From: an uncultured Eubacteriales bacterium
GTDB taxonomy: Bacteria > Bacillota > Clostridia > Oscillospirales > Oscillospiraceae
Direction: 5' to 3'
Assembly: GCA_900545815.1 (NCBI GenBank)
Contig: URAM01000010.1
Location: forward strand, 1 to 55,016
Length of the DNA: 55,016 nucleotides
Shown here in pieces: positions 32,052-41,477 of this stretch (positions are counted from its first letter, which is position 1; the number at the start of each line of letters is the position of its first letter). The notes beneath the pieces were generated by a model that was not told where the DNA came from, did not search any database, and was given only the letters and a program-made list of their open reading frames with translations. The position numbers and the translations under genes were made by a program.

Positions 32052-34021
32052 CAGCGATTGCGTCTGCGGCGGCTGTACACGAAGTACACGCCTGCGCCAG
32101 CGGCGAGGACGACCATGATCGCGTAGGGCGCGATGGTGGTGGTGATGCCGTTGGGGGGATTGATTTGCTTTTTGTTGGTGTAGGTTACGGTGACTGTATC
32201 GGGGCTGTTTGCTTCGACCTTGTTGTAGTTATACGTATTGTTCTTTACCTCGCTGTCATCGCCAACTTTATAAGAAGTTTCATAGCCAGCAACAGAAGTT
32301 TCACTGATAGAAACGTTGTCGCCTACCTTCAGCTTGAAGGTCACATCCTGGCCATCCTTCAACGTAAACCCGTTCTTTACTTCCGCCTTATTCTTATCAT
32401 TGGTGTAAATCGTTCCGCCAGTGAAGGTGAAGTCCTGGTTGGTGTCGCCCATGTTGCCTTCGACAATCTTTTGGACGGTCAGCTTCTTGACTTTCACATG
32501 GATGCGGAAGTCCTTCTCAGTTAATCCCGCACCAACAGAAGTATCATCGCAACTGTCGTGCGCTTGCTTATTAGATACAATCCGATTATGTTCGCGGAGC
32601 AACGAAGTGATATCCCGGTCGCCAATCTTTGCAATCACATTGTAATCGCTGTCCTTGGAAGGAGTATTACTATTTTCGCCAGCCTGGAAAGCAGCTTCCT
32701 TGGTAATCCTCGGCTTTTCTCCAATCAAATTAGGCTTACCATGAGAGTTATCCTGGTCAGTCCAATCATTCGCAACGGTAATCAGGGTATCAGGCTCTTT
32801 CGTTTCACCCCAATAGATGAACTCATCTCTTGCGCTCACTGTAGGATAAAGGACGTGGACGGTGCCCTGTTTAGCCTTGTCGCCTTCAAACTTGGTTTCT
32901 TCTGCCGGAGCATTGCCCGTACCAGCAACACCCAGAGACTTTCCGTCCGACTGATTCGGCGTCACGGTGCAAGTCCAAGTGTACTCAGTGCAATCTTCCA
33001 GAGCAGGATTCCATTCTGCAGCGGCCTGCCAAGTGCCACTAGCATTACCATGGGTAATGGTGTATGTACCGACTTCATTGCCATCTGCATCCTTCAAGGT
33101 GTAGGTGATGTCAACATATTTGTTGTTGGTGCCGTCGGGTTTGTACTCTTTCCCTTCCGCAGTCTTGAAATAATCCAGCAGGCCCTGCAAATCAGCATTG
33201 TTGGTCACATAGATGGTCTGATCTTTTGCTGCGATTTCGTAGTCGATCGCACGGTTGACCTTGGGAACTTCAAAGGTGCCATAGCAAGAGCCACCATTAT
33301 AGATACCAGAACCAATATCGTTGGATTCAATGTCGTTGCCGCCAAACCAGGCATCGTTCTTGTACTCGGCAGGAATCCGTACAACCAGCTTGTAACCTTG
33401 CGGTTTATCATCCTTTACAACAACATAGTCCTTGGTGTAGTCAAACCCGGTAACGGTAACAGTATCATTGGCTGTGTCTACACTGATTCCGCTGGTTATC
33501 GGCGTCCACTGGCTTTCATCCGTTTCAAAAGTGTCGTTACCAGCAGTATCTTTGCCCGTATAAGGCACTTTGTAGACCTTAATATCAGCAGGACTCGTTC
33601 CATTCGGCAATTTAAAATCTGCACTCATCTTGTCGATGGTCTGCGTTGTCCCATCCAACTGAATGGTACTTTCACCAATCGACTCGGAAATCGACTCAAA
33701 GATTTTATTCAGATCAGCAGTATTCTTTGCCGTCAAATAGTAGCCACCATTGATGTTGCCGGCGCCACCACTATTCATTCGTGCCGCATTGGGGAAATTA
33801 GAGGAAACATACTGCATAAAGGTGTTGGCCTTCTGAGTTTCGCTACCACTCGCAGTTGGCTGTTGCGTTGCATCCGCCCCTTCAAAAACGCCAATGGTAT
33901 AGACAGTAGTCTTGTCGTCCTTCAGTGTTTTGGCATGACCAATAGCGGTATTGGCTACGGTCGTACTAAACTCACTCTGCGTCGTCGGCACACCATCAGT
34001 GAAAAGAACAACTACTTTCTT
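32051..34021 (-). CDS. Pilus tip adhesin, C-terminal part (-1 frame)
   Basis: This frame continues the VWA domain of the upstream frame: KKVVVLFTDGVPTTQSE is the standard strand after a MIDAS site. It then runs through about 600 residues of beta-rich adhesin to a pilin-type domain (VKKLTVQKIVEGNMGDTNQD) and the sorting signal PPNGITTTIAPYAIMVVLA, helix and RRRRNR. It has no start codon with a ribosome site near its beginning (an in-frame TAA lies at 34022-34024). It can therefore only be made by -1 frameshifting, or else the gene is inactivated. Residues total about 655. Confidence 0.85.
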   Translation of the reverse strand, partial: KKVVVLFTDGVPTTQSEFSTTVANTAIGHAKTLKDDKTTVYTIGVFEGADATQQPTASGSETQKANTFMQYVSSNFPNAARMNSGGAGNINGGYYLTAKNTADLNKIFESISESIGESTIQLDGTTQTIDKMSADFKLPNGTSPADIKVYKVPYTGKDTAGNDTFETDESQWTPITSGISVDTANDTVTVTGFDYTKDYVVVKDDKPQGYKLVVRIPAEYKNDAWFGGNDIESNDIGSGIYNGGSCYGTFEVPKVNRAIDYEIAAKDQTIYVTNNADLQGLLDYFKTAEGKEYKPDGTNNKYVDITYTLKDADGNEVGTYTITHGNASGTWQAAAEWNPALEDCTEYTWTCTVTPNQSDGKSLGVAGTGNAPAEETKFEGDKAKQGTVHVLYPTVSARDEFIYWGETKEPDTLITVANDWTDQDNSHGKPNLIGEKPRITKEAAFQAGENSNTPSKDSDYNVIAKIGDRDITSLLREHNRIVSNKQAHDSCDDTSVGAGLTEKDFRIHVKVKKLTVQKIVEGNMGDTNQDFTFTGGTIYTNDKNKAEVKNGFTLKDGQDVTFKLKVGDNVSISETSVAGYETSYKVGDDSEVKNNTYNYNKVEANSPDTVTVTYTNKKQINPPNGITTTIAPYAIMVVLAAGAGVYFVYSRRRRNR

Positions 34022-35490
34022 TTACCACTGTTGTAGGCATCTTGATATGTGCTCTGATTCTTAAAAATTTTCGCAGCCTGCCCCATGCCGTCTCCAGTGT
34101 TCGTTGCACCGTCCGCATCTAACCCGTTAATTGCGTTCTGTACTGCGGTTTTCCCCGACTGGTTCTCAACATTGGTCAAGTCCACCTTTGGGGAAACGTT
34201 AGACGCAAACCCAACAACTGCAATCCGGTGATCAACATTATTTTTAGTAGCATCCGCCGCAACAGAATTCAGGAAATTGGTTGCCGCTTGCTGAAGCGCT
34301 TCTCTTCTGGTAACATTTATATTTTCAGGTCCATAGTATAACTGCTTTTCAATTCCGTCCGCAAAAAATTCCGCATTATTCGTACTGCTCGGAATCTTTG
34401 TTCTCGCTCCATCTTTATCCTTAAATACTTGAGATTTATAGGTGGAACCGTTGTATTCGTAAGTGTAGGTATAAGTGTAATAGCCCCGCAAAAAGCCGGT
34501 CGATACCCATTCGCTAGTCACCGTTACTGGAATTAGGTCGCCACTATCCATCTGTTTCACAAACGTTTTATCTTTGTAGCTGCCCCAAAAATCATTCCCA
34601 TAAAGATCTTGATTCGTAGTATTAGCACCAAACTTCTGATATCCATACGTTGTTTCAAAATTATACTTCATACTCCCCGACTCGTCCAGCACCAACACAA
34701 TATCGCACGGAGTGCTTTTTGTCGAAGTAGTCACTTTGCCGGTAGCATAAGACTCTAACTGAATGGTGTACTTTGTATCTGCCGTATTCGATACATCCTT
34801 CGAAATGGTCTTGTTCATGACAAGCCCATCACTAGCAGATACTTTTTTATCACTCAGATTTGTGCTAGTTGCCGCACGCATAGCAGCCGCTTTCATTCTA
34901 ACGCCGGAGTTACTAAACGTCATCAGCCCTGCCGCATTTGTCACGCTGACTGCTGCGCCATGGGTGACGGTTTCCTTAATGATCTTCGGATTCTTGCCAA
35001 ACATAAGTTCTTTCACATAGGACTCATAAGAAGCCTTCTGCGTTTCGCTCAGTTCTTTCCAAGTTGTATCATACGCTTCGGCATCCAAAGCAGTCATGTA
35101 ATTATAAAGCTGTTTTCCCAGCAATTTGCTTACATCTGTCGTATCCTCTGCATCATTTTCAGCCTTCGGCTCTTCCTGCTTTTGTTCGCCGTCCTGGGCG
35201 TTGGCATCGTCCTTTGCGGCATCATCCGTTTTCGTTTCTTCCTGTTTCTTCTGCTCGTCCTCTTTTTCTTCCTGGACGGGCTTTTTTTCCGGCTTGGCGG
35301 CTTCTTCCTCCGCCTTCACCTCACTGGGCGCTGCGCCCGCTTCGGTCTTGTCCTGCTGCTGTACTTCTTCCGTCCCGGGTGTGTTCGACTCTTGCTCCGC
35401 AGACACGGAGAGGCCAAGACCGCTCATCACCGACACGACAAGTGCCAATGCCAGCAGGAATGCCAAAGATTTCCTTACTTTATTTCGCAT
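34012..35490 (-). CDS. Pilus tip adhesin, N-terminal part with VWA domain start
   Basis: Signal peptide MRNKVRKSLAFLLALALVVS to VSA, then a Glu/Lys/Gln-rich stretch (about residues 35-130), then a VWA domain with the MIDAS motif IVLVLDESGSM. The frame stops at TAG 34012-34014 right after YNSGKRK, in the middle of the VWA fold. The next strand (VVVLFTDG) is in the -1 frame. ATG 35490 has GGAG seven bases upstream. Joined, the two parts give a protein of about 1,145 residues, like Cpa/RrgA-type tip adhesins. First gene of the pilus locus. Confidence 0.85.
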   Translation of the reverse strand: MRNKVRKSLAFLLALALVVSVMSGLGLSVSAEQESNTPGTEEVQQQDKTEAGAAPSEVKAEEEAAKPEKKPVQEEKEDEQKKQEETKTDDAAKDDANAQDGEQKQEEPKAENDAEDTTDVSKLLGKQLYNYMTALDAEAYDTTWKELSETQKASYESYVKELMFGKNPKIIKETVTHGAAVSVTNAAGLMTFSNSGVRMKAAAMRAATSTNLSDKKVSASDGLVMNKTISKDVSNTADTKYTIQLESYATGKVTTSTKSTPCDIVLVLDESGSMKYNFETTYGYQKFGANTTNQDLYGNDFWGSYKDKTFVKQMDSGDLIPVTVTSEWVSTGFLRGYYTYTYTYEYNGSTYKSQVFKDKDGARTKIPSSTNNAEFFADGIEKQLYYGPENINVTRREALQQAATNFLNSVAADATKNNVDHRIAVVGFASNVSPKVDLTNVENQSGKTAVQNAINGLDADGATNTGDGMGQAAKIFKNQSTYQDAYNSGKRK

Positions 35491-35646
35491 AAGCATTCTC
35501 CATTCCATCCATTCCTTAGTGTCTCTCAGACAACCTGCGGCAAACGCCGTTGGGTCTGGCGATTCTGTACATTTGATACCTGACAAGTCAGCTGCCATCT
35601 CACTTACGTTCAGCCTGCGTTTGCAGGGCAGGTTTCTGAGCGGTTC

Positions 35647-37542
35647 TCAGGTTTTTTCCACCTGTTTTCCCTTTGGTTCTTGTTCCAGACAGATCATCAA
35701 TGCCGTTAAATCTGCCGGACTGACGCCGGAGATGCGGCTTGCCTGCCCCAAGTTCAGGGGGCGGATGGCTTTCAGCTTCTCCCGCGCTTCCAGGCGCAGC
35801 CCGTCCAAGTGGTCGTAGTCCAAATTTTCCGGCAGCAAGTGGGACTCCATCCGCCGGAACTCCTCCACCTGCCGCATCTGGCGGGCGATGTAGCCCTGAT
35901 ATTTCAGCTGGATCTCCACCTGTTCGGTGATGAGCCGATCCAGCTCCGGCCGTGTCGGGTCGAAGGGCGCCAGGTCGGCGTAGGAGATACGAGGACGGCG
36001 GAGCAGGTCGGCCAGCTTGACTGCGTGGCGGGCGGCGGGCTCGCCGTGGCTGGTGAGCATCTGGTTGAGGGGGTCGGTGGCTGGGGTGCCGCTGTGCTCC
36101 AGCCGCTGAATCTCCTGCTCCACCGCCTGGTATTTGGCCTGGACTGCTTCATAGCGTTCTCGGCTGACCAGGCCGATCTGGTATCCGATGGGGGTCAAGC
36201 GCTGGTCGGCGTTGTCCTGCCGCTGAATCAGGCGGTACTCGGTGCGGCTGGTCATCATGCGATAAGGCTCGTTGGTGCCCTTGGTCACCAGGTCGTCAAT
36301 GAGCACGCCGATGTAGCCTTGATCCCGTCGGAGGATCATCGGCGCCCGTCCCAGCAGCTTTAGGGCGGCGTTGACGCCGGCCACGAAGCCCTGGACGGCT
36401 GCTTCCTCGTAGCCGGAGGAGCCGTTGAACTGGCCTGCGCCGTACAGGCCGGGGATTTTTTTGTGTTCCAATGTGGGCAACAGTTCCGTTGGGTCAACGC
36501 AGTCATATTCGATGGCATAGGCCACACGGGTCATCTCCGCCTGTTCCAGGCCGGGGATGCTGTGGAGCATCCGCACCTGGACGTCCTCCGGCATGGAGGA
36601 GGAGAAGCCCTGGATGTATAATTCCTCCGTGTTCAGCCCCATAGGCTCCACAAAGAGCTGGTGGCGCTTTTTATCTGCGAACCGGACGATTTTTGTCTCA
36701 ATGGAGGGGCAGTACCGAGGGCCGGTGGACTCGATGGCGCCATTATACAACGGGGAGCGATCTAAATTTGCTCGGATGATGTCGTGGGTCGTCTCATTGG
36801 TGTAGGTGAGATAGCACACCGCCTGATTTTCCGGCGCATGGTCGGTGGCGAAGGAGAAGGGCACCGGTTCCGGATCCCCTTCTTGCAGTTCCATCTTGGA
36901 GAAATCCACGCTGCGGGCGTTGACACGAGGGGGTGTGCCGGTCTTGAACCGGCGGATGGTGACGCCCAGCTTTTCCAGGCAGCCGGTCAGCTCCAGCGCC
37001 GCCTGGAGGCCGTCGGGGCCGGAGTCTCGAAACACATCACCTACGATGGTGCGTCCGCCCAGGTAGGTGCCGGTGGCCACCACCACCGCCTTCACCTGAA
37101 AGACCGCTCCGGTGGCAGTGACCACGGCGCAGACCGCGCCGCTGTCATCCACCCGCACTTCCACCACTTCCGCCTGCCGGACGAACAGATTTTCCGTCTG
37201 TTCCAGGGTGTGCTTCATCACCTCCTGATACTTCCGCCGGTCGGCCTGGGCACGGAGGGAATGAACGGCAGGCCCTTTGCCTCGGTTGAGCAGCCGGTAT
37301 TGGATACAGGCTTTGTCTGCCGCCCGAGCCATTTCGCCGCCTAAGGCGTCCAGCTCCCGCACCAGCTGTCCCTTTCCGGTGCCGCCAATGGCGGGATTGC
37401 AGGGCATATTGCCCACTGCGTCCAGATTGACGGTAAAGCACAGCGTGCGGCAGCCTAATCGTGCCCCAGCCAGCGCCGCTTCAATGCCAGCGTGGCCGGC
37501 GCCGATCACTGCAATGTCAAATGTTCCGGCTTGATACTCCAT
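35647..37542 (-). CDS. mnmG: tRNA U34 carboxymethylaminomethyl enzyme MnmG (GidA)
   Basis: A 631-residue FAD enzyme that with MnmE modifies U34 of certain tRNAs. FAD-binding VIGAGHAGIEAALAGARLG opens the protein; NPAIGGTGKGQLVRELDALG, the CxxK-region YCPSIETKIVRF and GLYGAGQFNGSSGYEEAAVQ are diagnostic. The C-terminal helical domain is complete. AGGAAGCAGACACC precedes the ATG. No mnmE lies in the window. Downstream (lower coordinate) is the pilus locus, transcribed in the same direction after 156 bases. Confidence 0.97.
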   Translation of the reverse strand: MEYQAGTFDIAVIGAGHAGIEAALAGARLGCRTLCFTVNLDAVGNMPCNPAIGGTGKGQLVRELDALGGEMARAADKACIQYRLLNRGKGPAVHSLRAQADRRKYQEVMKHTLEQTENLFVRQAEVVEVRVDDSGAVCAVVTATGAVFQVKAVVVATGTYLGGRTIVGDVFRDSGPDGLQAALELTGCLEKLGVTIRRFKTGTPPRVNARSVDFSKMELQEGDPEPVPFSFATDHAPENQAVCYLTYTNETTHDIIRANLDRSPLYNGAIESTGPRYCPSIETKIVRFADKKRHQLFVEPMGLNTEELYIQGFSSSMPEDVQVRMLHSIPGLEQAEMTRVAYAIEYDCVDPTELLPTLEHKKIPGLYGAGQFNGSSGYEEAAVQGFVAGVNAALKLLGRAPMILRRDQGYIGVLIDDLVTKGTNEPYRMMTSRTEYRLIQRQDNADQRLTPIGYQIGLVSRERYEAVQAKYQAVEQEIQRLEHSGTPATDPLNQMLTSHGEPAARHAVKLADLLRRPRISYADLAPFDPTRPELDRLITEQVEIQLKYQGYIARQMRQVEEFRRMESHLLPENLDYDHLDGLRLEAREKLKAIRPLNLGQASRISGVSPADLTALMICLEQEPKGKQVEKT

Positions 37543-37610
37543 GGTGTCTGCTTCCTCTCTTACAATTAGGTATACTTGTTTTAGTTTATCATGTTTTCAG
37601 GCGCAGCACA

Positions 37611-37648
37611 ACAAAAACCGCCGGAAGAACGGTTTCTTCCGGCGGTTT
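37611..37648 (-). terminator. Terminator after ileS
   Basis: A 15-bp stem, AAACCGCCGGAAGAA (37615-37629) with TTCTTCCGGCGGTTT (37634-37648), followed on the minus strand by a T-run. Confidence 0.9.
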
Positions 37649-37666
37649 GATCTCTGGTTGTTTGCG

Positions 37667-40495
37667 TTACACGTCCAGGTGCATGGCCTTGACCACTGCA
37701 GCGCAGCGGGGGCACAGTTCGGGATGCGCTGCGTCCTTGCCAATGTCGGCGTGATGGAGCCAGCAGCGGGGGCACTTGGGGTCTTGGTTCACTTCCACGG
37801 TGACCGCCAGACCTTCCACTGCTTCGCCAGTCACAGCGTCAGCGGGAGCGGCTCCGGTGGAAACGTCCACCTTGGAGACAATGAAGAGCTGTTCCAGGTC
37901 AGCATCCTTGATGGTCTCATAGACAGCCTGCGCCTTTTCGTCCAGGTACAGGGTCACCTTGGCATCGGTAGACTTCTTGCAAACCTTTGCGGCGCGTGCC
38001 TTTTCCAGCGCCAGGTTCACGACACCACGGAAGGCCATGATGTTAGCCCAGTAGGCGGCCTTTTCTTCACTGAGCTTCCAATCCGCATTGACTTCGGGGA
38101 TGTCGTTGAGCAGGACGCTCTCGGCATTGTCGGAAGCCTCATGGGGCATGACCTCCCAGATCTCATCACTGGTGAACACCAGGATGGGGCTGATGACCCG
38201 CACCAAGGTATCCAGGATGCGATAGATGGCGGTCTGTGCGCTGCGGCGTTCATAGGAACCAATGGCAGAGCAGTACAGGCGATCCTTGATGATGTCCAGA
38301 TAGAAGTTGGACATATCCACCACGCAGAAGTTATACACGGCACGATAGACGTTATGGAAGTCATAGTTGTCATAACCGGCACGGGCGGCTTCCACCAGGC
38401 GGTTGGTGGCATCTAGTGCCCACTGATCCAGTTCCATCAGATCCTTGTACTCCACCAGGTCGGTGGCCAGGTCGAACCCGGTCAGGTTGCCCAGGATATA
38501 ACGGCAGGTGTTGCGGATCTTCAGGTAGGCGTCAGACAGCTGCTTCAGGATGGGCTTGGAGATGCGCATATCCTGAGTGTAGTCGCTGGAGGAGACCCAC
38601 AGACGGAGGATGTCAGCGCCGTAGTCCTTGATGATGTCCTGCGGGGCGACGGTGTTGCCCAAGGACTTGTGCATGGCCTTGCCCTGGCCGTCAACGGTCC
38701 AGCCGTGGGTGATGATGTGCTTATAGGGTGCCACACCACGGGCGGCGATGGAGGTGAGCATGGAGGACTGGAACCAGCCGCGATACTGGTCGCCGCCTTC
38801 CAGGTACAGGTCGGTGGGATAGACCAGTTCAGGATGTTCCGGATTGTGGTCGCAGACGGCAGCCCAGGTGGAGCCGGAATCGAACCAGACGTCCATGATG
38901 TCGGTCTCCTTGGTGAATTCCTTGCAGCCACATTCGCAGGCAGCGCCTTCCGGCATCAGTTCCTCCGCTTCCTTCGCCCACCAGGCGTTGGAGCCTTCAG
39001 CGCCGAAGATCTCAGAAATCTTTTCGATGGATTCCGGCGTGCAGTAGGGCTTGCCGCAGTCCTTGCAGAAGAAGATGGGGATGGGCACGCCCCAAGTACG
39101 CTGACGGGAGATGCACCAATCGGAACGTTCGCGGATCATGGAGATCATCCGTTCCTTGCCCCATTCGGGCTTCCAAGTGATGTCGTCGCAGGCTTCCACA
39201 GCGGCATCCTTGATGGCATCCACGCTGGCAAACCACTGCTGGGTGGCACGGAAGATGATGGGCTTCTTGCAGCGCCAGCAGTGGGGATAGCTATGAACGA
39301 TGTCCGCACTGGACAGGATGGCGCCCATGTCCACCAGATCCTTGAAGATGACCGGATGTGCCTTGGTCACATGCAGCCCTTCATAGGGGCCGGCAAACTG
39401 GTTCAGGAACCCCTGTGCGTTGACGGAGACTTCCATCTCCACGCCGGTGGGGATCTCGTCATAGCGCTGGCACACATAGAAGTCGTCCAGGCCGAAGGAG
39501 GGAGCGGTGTGAACGCAGCCGGAACCGGCATCCAGGGTGACGTGGTCGCCCAGGATGATGAGGGAATCCCGATTCATAAAGGGATGATAGGCGGTCATGT
39601 ATTCGAACTCGTCCCCAAACAGGGTGCCTACCGTCTCATACTCAGTGATGCCGGAATCCTTCATGACGCTGTCCACCAGATCGGTGGCCATGATGAGGAT
39701 CTCGCCATTGGTCTTGACCAGAGAGTACTCCAACTGGGGATTGAGGCAGATGGCCATGTTGCCGGGCAGAGTCCAGGTGGTGGTCGTCCAGATGACGAAG
39801 TACATCTTGTCCAGATCGCCGTACTGTGCCAGCTTGCCCTTGTCATCATGAACCTTGAACTTGACGTAAATGGTGGTGACGGGGTCATCAGCATATTCCA
39901 CCTCAGCTTCTGCCAGAGCGGTCTCGCAGGTGGGGCACCAGTAGACGGGCTTGAGCCCCTGGTAGATATAGCCTTTTTCTGCCATTGCGCCGAATACCTT
40001 GATCTGCTTGGCTTCAAATTCAGGCTTCAGGGTGATGTAGGGATGCTCCCAATCGCCAATGCCCCCCAGGCGTCGGAACTGTTCCCGCTGACGGTTGAGG
40101 AAATCCAGGGCAAAGTTCCGGCACTTGTCCCGGAATTCTGGCACGGACATGGTGTTGCGCTTGACGCCCTTCTTCTGAATGGCGGTCTCGATGGGCATAC
40201 CGTGGGTGTCCCAGCCAGGAACATAAGGCGCATAGTGGCCGGTCATATTCTTGTAGCGGATGATCATATCCTTGAGGATCTTATTCATGGCGGTGCCAAT
40301 ATGAATATCCCCGTTGGCATAGGGAGGGCCATCGTGGAGAATGAACGGAGTCTTATCCTTGTTCCGTTCCATCACCTTACGGTACAGATCCTTGCGATTC
40401 ATTTCTTCCAGCATCCCCGGTTCCCGCTGTGCCAGCTTGGCACGCATAGGGAAGTCGGTCTTGGGCAGATTGATGGTCTTGTTATAATCAGCCAT
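37667..40495 (-). CDS. ileS: Isoleucyl-tRNA synthetase
   Basis: A 942-residue class I synthetase charging tRNA-Ile. The HIGH box appears as PYANGDIHIGTAMNK, the KMSKS box as GKAMHKSLGN, and editing-domain and WVSSSDYTQDMRIS segments are present. A C-terminal zinc finger (CPRCWLHH...CPRCA) marks the bacterial type. ATG 40495 (MADYNKTINLPKT) is taken; the frame is open back to 40579 but lacks a ribosome site. No T-box leader motif was found in the 158 bases upstream, which is notable for a clostridial ileS. Confidence 0.97.
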   Translation of the reverse strand: MADYNKTINLPKTDFPMRAKLAQREPGMLEEMNRKDLYRKVMERNKDKTPFILHDGPPYANGDIHIGTAMNKILKDMIIRYKNMTGHYAPYVPGWDTHGMPIETAIQKKGVKRNTMSVPEFRDKCRNFALDFLNRQREQFRRLGGIGDWEHPYITLKPEFEAKQIKVFGAMAEKGYIYQGLKPVYWCPTCETALAEAEVEYADDPVTTIYVKFKVHDDKGKLAQYGDLDKMYFVIWTTTTWTLPGNMAICLNPQLEYSLVKTNGEILIMATDLVDSVMKDSGITEYETVGTLFGDEFEYMTAYHPFMNRDSLIILGDHVTLDAGSGCVHTAPSFGLDDFYVCQRYDEIPTGVEMEVSVNAQGFLNQFAGPYEGLHVTKAHPVIFKDLVDMGAILSSADIVHSYPHCWRCKKPIIFRATQQWFASVDAIKDAAVEACDDITWKPEWGKERMISMIRERSDWCISRQRTWGVPIPIFFCKDCGKPYCTPESIEKISEIFGAEGSNAWWAKEAEELMPEGAACECGCKEFTKETDIMDVWFDSGSTWAAVCDHNPEHPELVYPTDLYLEGGDQYRGWFQSSMLTSIAARGVAPYKHIITHGWTVDGQGKAMHKSLGNTVAPQDIIKDYGADILRLWVSSSDYTQDMRISKPILKQLSDAYLKIRNTCRYILGNLTGFDLATDLVEYKDLMELDQWALDATNRLVEAARAGYDNYDFHNVYRAVYNFCVVDMSNFYLDIIKDRLYCSAIGSYERRSAQTAIYRILDTLVRVISPILVFTSDEIWEVMPHEASDNAESVLLNDIPEVNADWKLSEEKAAYWANIMAFRGVVNLALEKARAAKVCKKSTDAKVTLYLDEKAQAVYETIKDADLEQLFIVSKVDVSTGAAPADAVTGEAVEGLAVTVEVNQDPKCPRCWLHHADIGKDAAHPELCPRCAAVVKAMHLDV

Positions 40496-40580
40496 GGTTA
40501 CTATTGTCCCTTCTTTTCTGTGTCTTTCTAGGGCATCTCTTTCACAGGATGCACCTAGGTAATCGCTATAAACAATCATG

Positions 40581-40612
40581 AGCCTGTCGGCCTGATCTCA
40601 GGCCGACAGGCT
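40581..40612 (-). other. Hairpin between divIVA and ileS
   Basis: A perfect 15-bp stem, AGCCTGTCGGCCTGA (40581-40595) and its complement (40598-40612), two-base loop. No T-run follows on the minus strand; a partial terminator or processing site. Confidence 0.6.
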
Positions 40613-40653
40613 TCGAAAAAATGAATAAAGTGGCATTTTCCCGATGGTTTCGA

Positions 40654-41358
40654 TCATTTGATTTCGTAATCCTTCCCGAATTGCAGATTATTAAAGTCAA
40701 TCCGATGCCCTTCGGTATCTTCCATATCAGCTTCTGCCGCACCAACGGCTGCCGCCGCCGGTTCCTGTTCGGTGCCAGCCTCCTCTTGGAGGATCTGGTT
40801 GATACAGTCATCCTTCTGCGCTTCTGCCGTCTCATCTCCAGCCACTTCCGCTTCGGGTGCGGCAGGGGCGGGAATCGGCTCGGCCTTCTTAGGGTGGACA
40901 GGCTCCGCCTTGATGGCGGGCAGCTGATCCAGGAAGGAAGCTTCCTGCTTCACCAGATCCCGCATATGCTCTACGAACTGGGCGGTGGCATTCTTGGCCA
41001 TCTTCAGCTGGTATTCGGCATCTGCCACTTCCTGTTCCACTTCCGCTTTCCGCTGGAGGGCAACACGTTCTGCCTCCGCGATCATACGTTTCTTTTCTTC
41101 CTCCGCCTGCACGACCATGGAGTTTGCCATCTTCTGTGCCGTAAGGAGGGTGGTGCGCATGGCGTCCTCAGTCTCGCGGTATTCGGAGATCTTCTCCGCC
41201 AGCACTTTGATCTTCCCTTTCAACACAGAGTTTTCTTTGTACAGCTCACTGAAGTCAGCGGTCAGTTCATCCAGAAAATCGTCCACTTCCTTCATGTTGT
41301 ACCCGCCCATACGGGATTTGGAAAAGCCGTGTTCTGCTACTTCCTGCGGCGTCAGCAT
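40654..41358 (-). CDS. divIVA: DivIVA-family cell division/polarity protein
   Basis: A 234-residue coiled-coil protein. The membrane-curvature-binding N-terminus is clear (MLTPQEVAEHGFSKSRMGGY, then NMKEVDDFLDELTADF), followed by long coiled coils (about 35-145) and a Glu/Ala/Pro-rich tail. DivIVA marks poles and septa and recruits division or growth proteins. Placed after sepF and before ileS, the usual Firmicute order (sepF-ylmG-ylmH-divIVA-ileS), but ylmG and ylmH are missing between them. Confidence 0.93.
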   Translation of the reverse strand: MLTPQEVAEHGFSKSRMGGYNMKEVDDFLDELTADFSELYKENSVLKGKIKVLAEKISEYRETEDAMRTTLLTAQKMANSMVVQAEEEKKRMIAEAERVALQRKAEVEQEVADAEYQLKMAKNATAQFVEHMRDLVKQEASFLDQLPAIKAEPVHPKKAEPIPAPAAPEAEVAGDETAEAQKDDCINQILQEEAGTEQEPAAAAVGAAEADMEDTEGHRIDFNNLQFGKDYEIK

Positions 41359-41477
41359 GGATAATCCCCCTTTACTCTCGGCTCTTTAGGGGTCTTTCTC
41401 TTTCCCCTCGCCGTTCTATATTTCTTCCGAAAAGGTTTGTTCTGCTTTGTTTCTGTGATTCTGATGCACGCTCTGCC

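Noticed and set aside
32558..34036. 492-codon plus-strand ORF opposite the adhesin
   Set aside because: Mirror of the adhesin reading frame; no ribosome site or domain, and the pilus gene signals are on the minus strand.
38669..40531. 620-codon ORF antisense to ileS
   Set aside because: Same codon-bias artefact; ileS motifs are intact on the other strand.
40496..40653. T-box leader for ileS
   Set aside because: No GGTGGNACCGCG-like antiterminator box or specifier structure is visible; only a simple hairpin.
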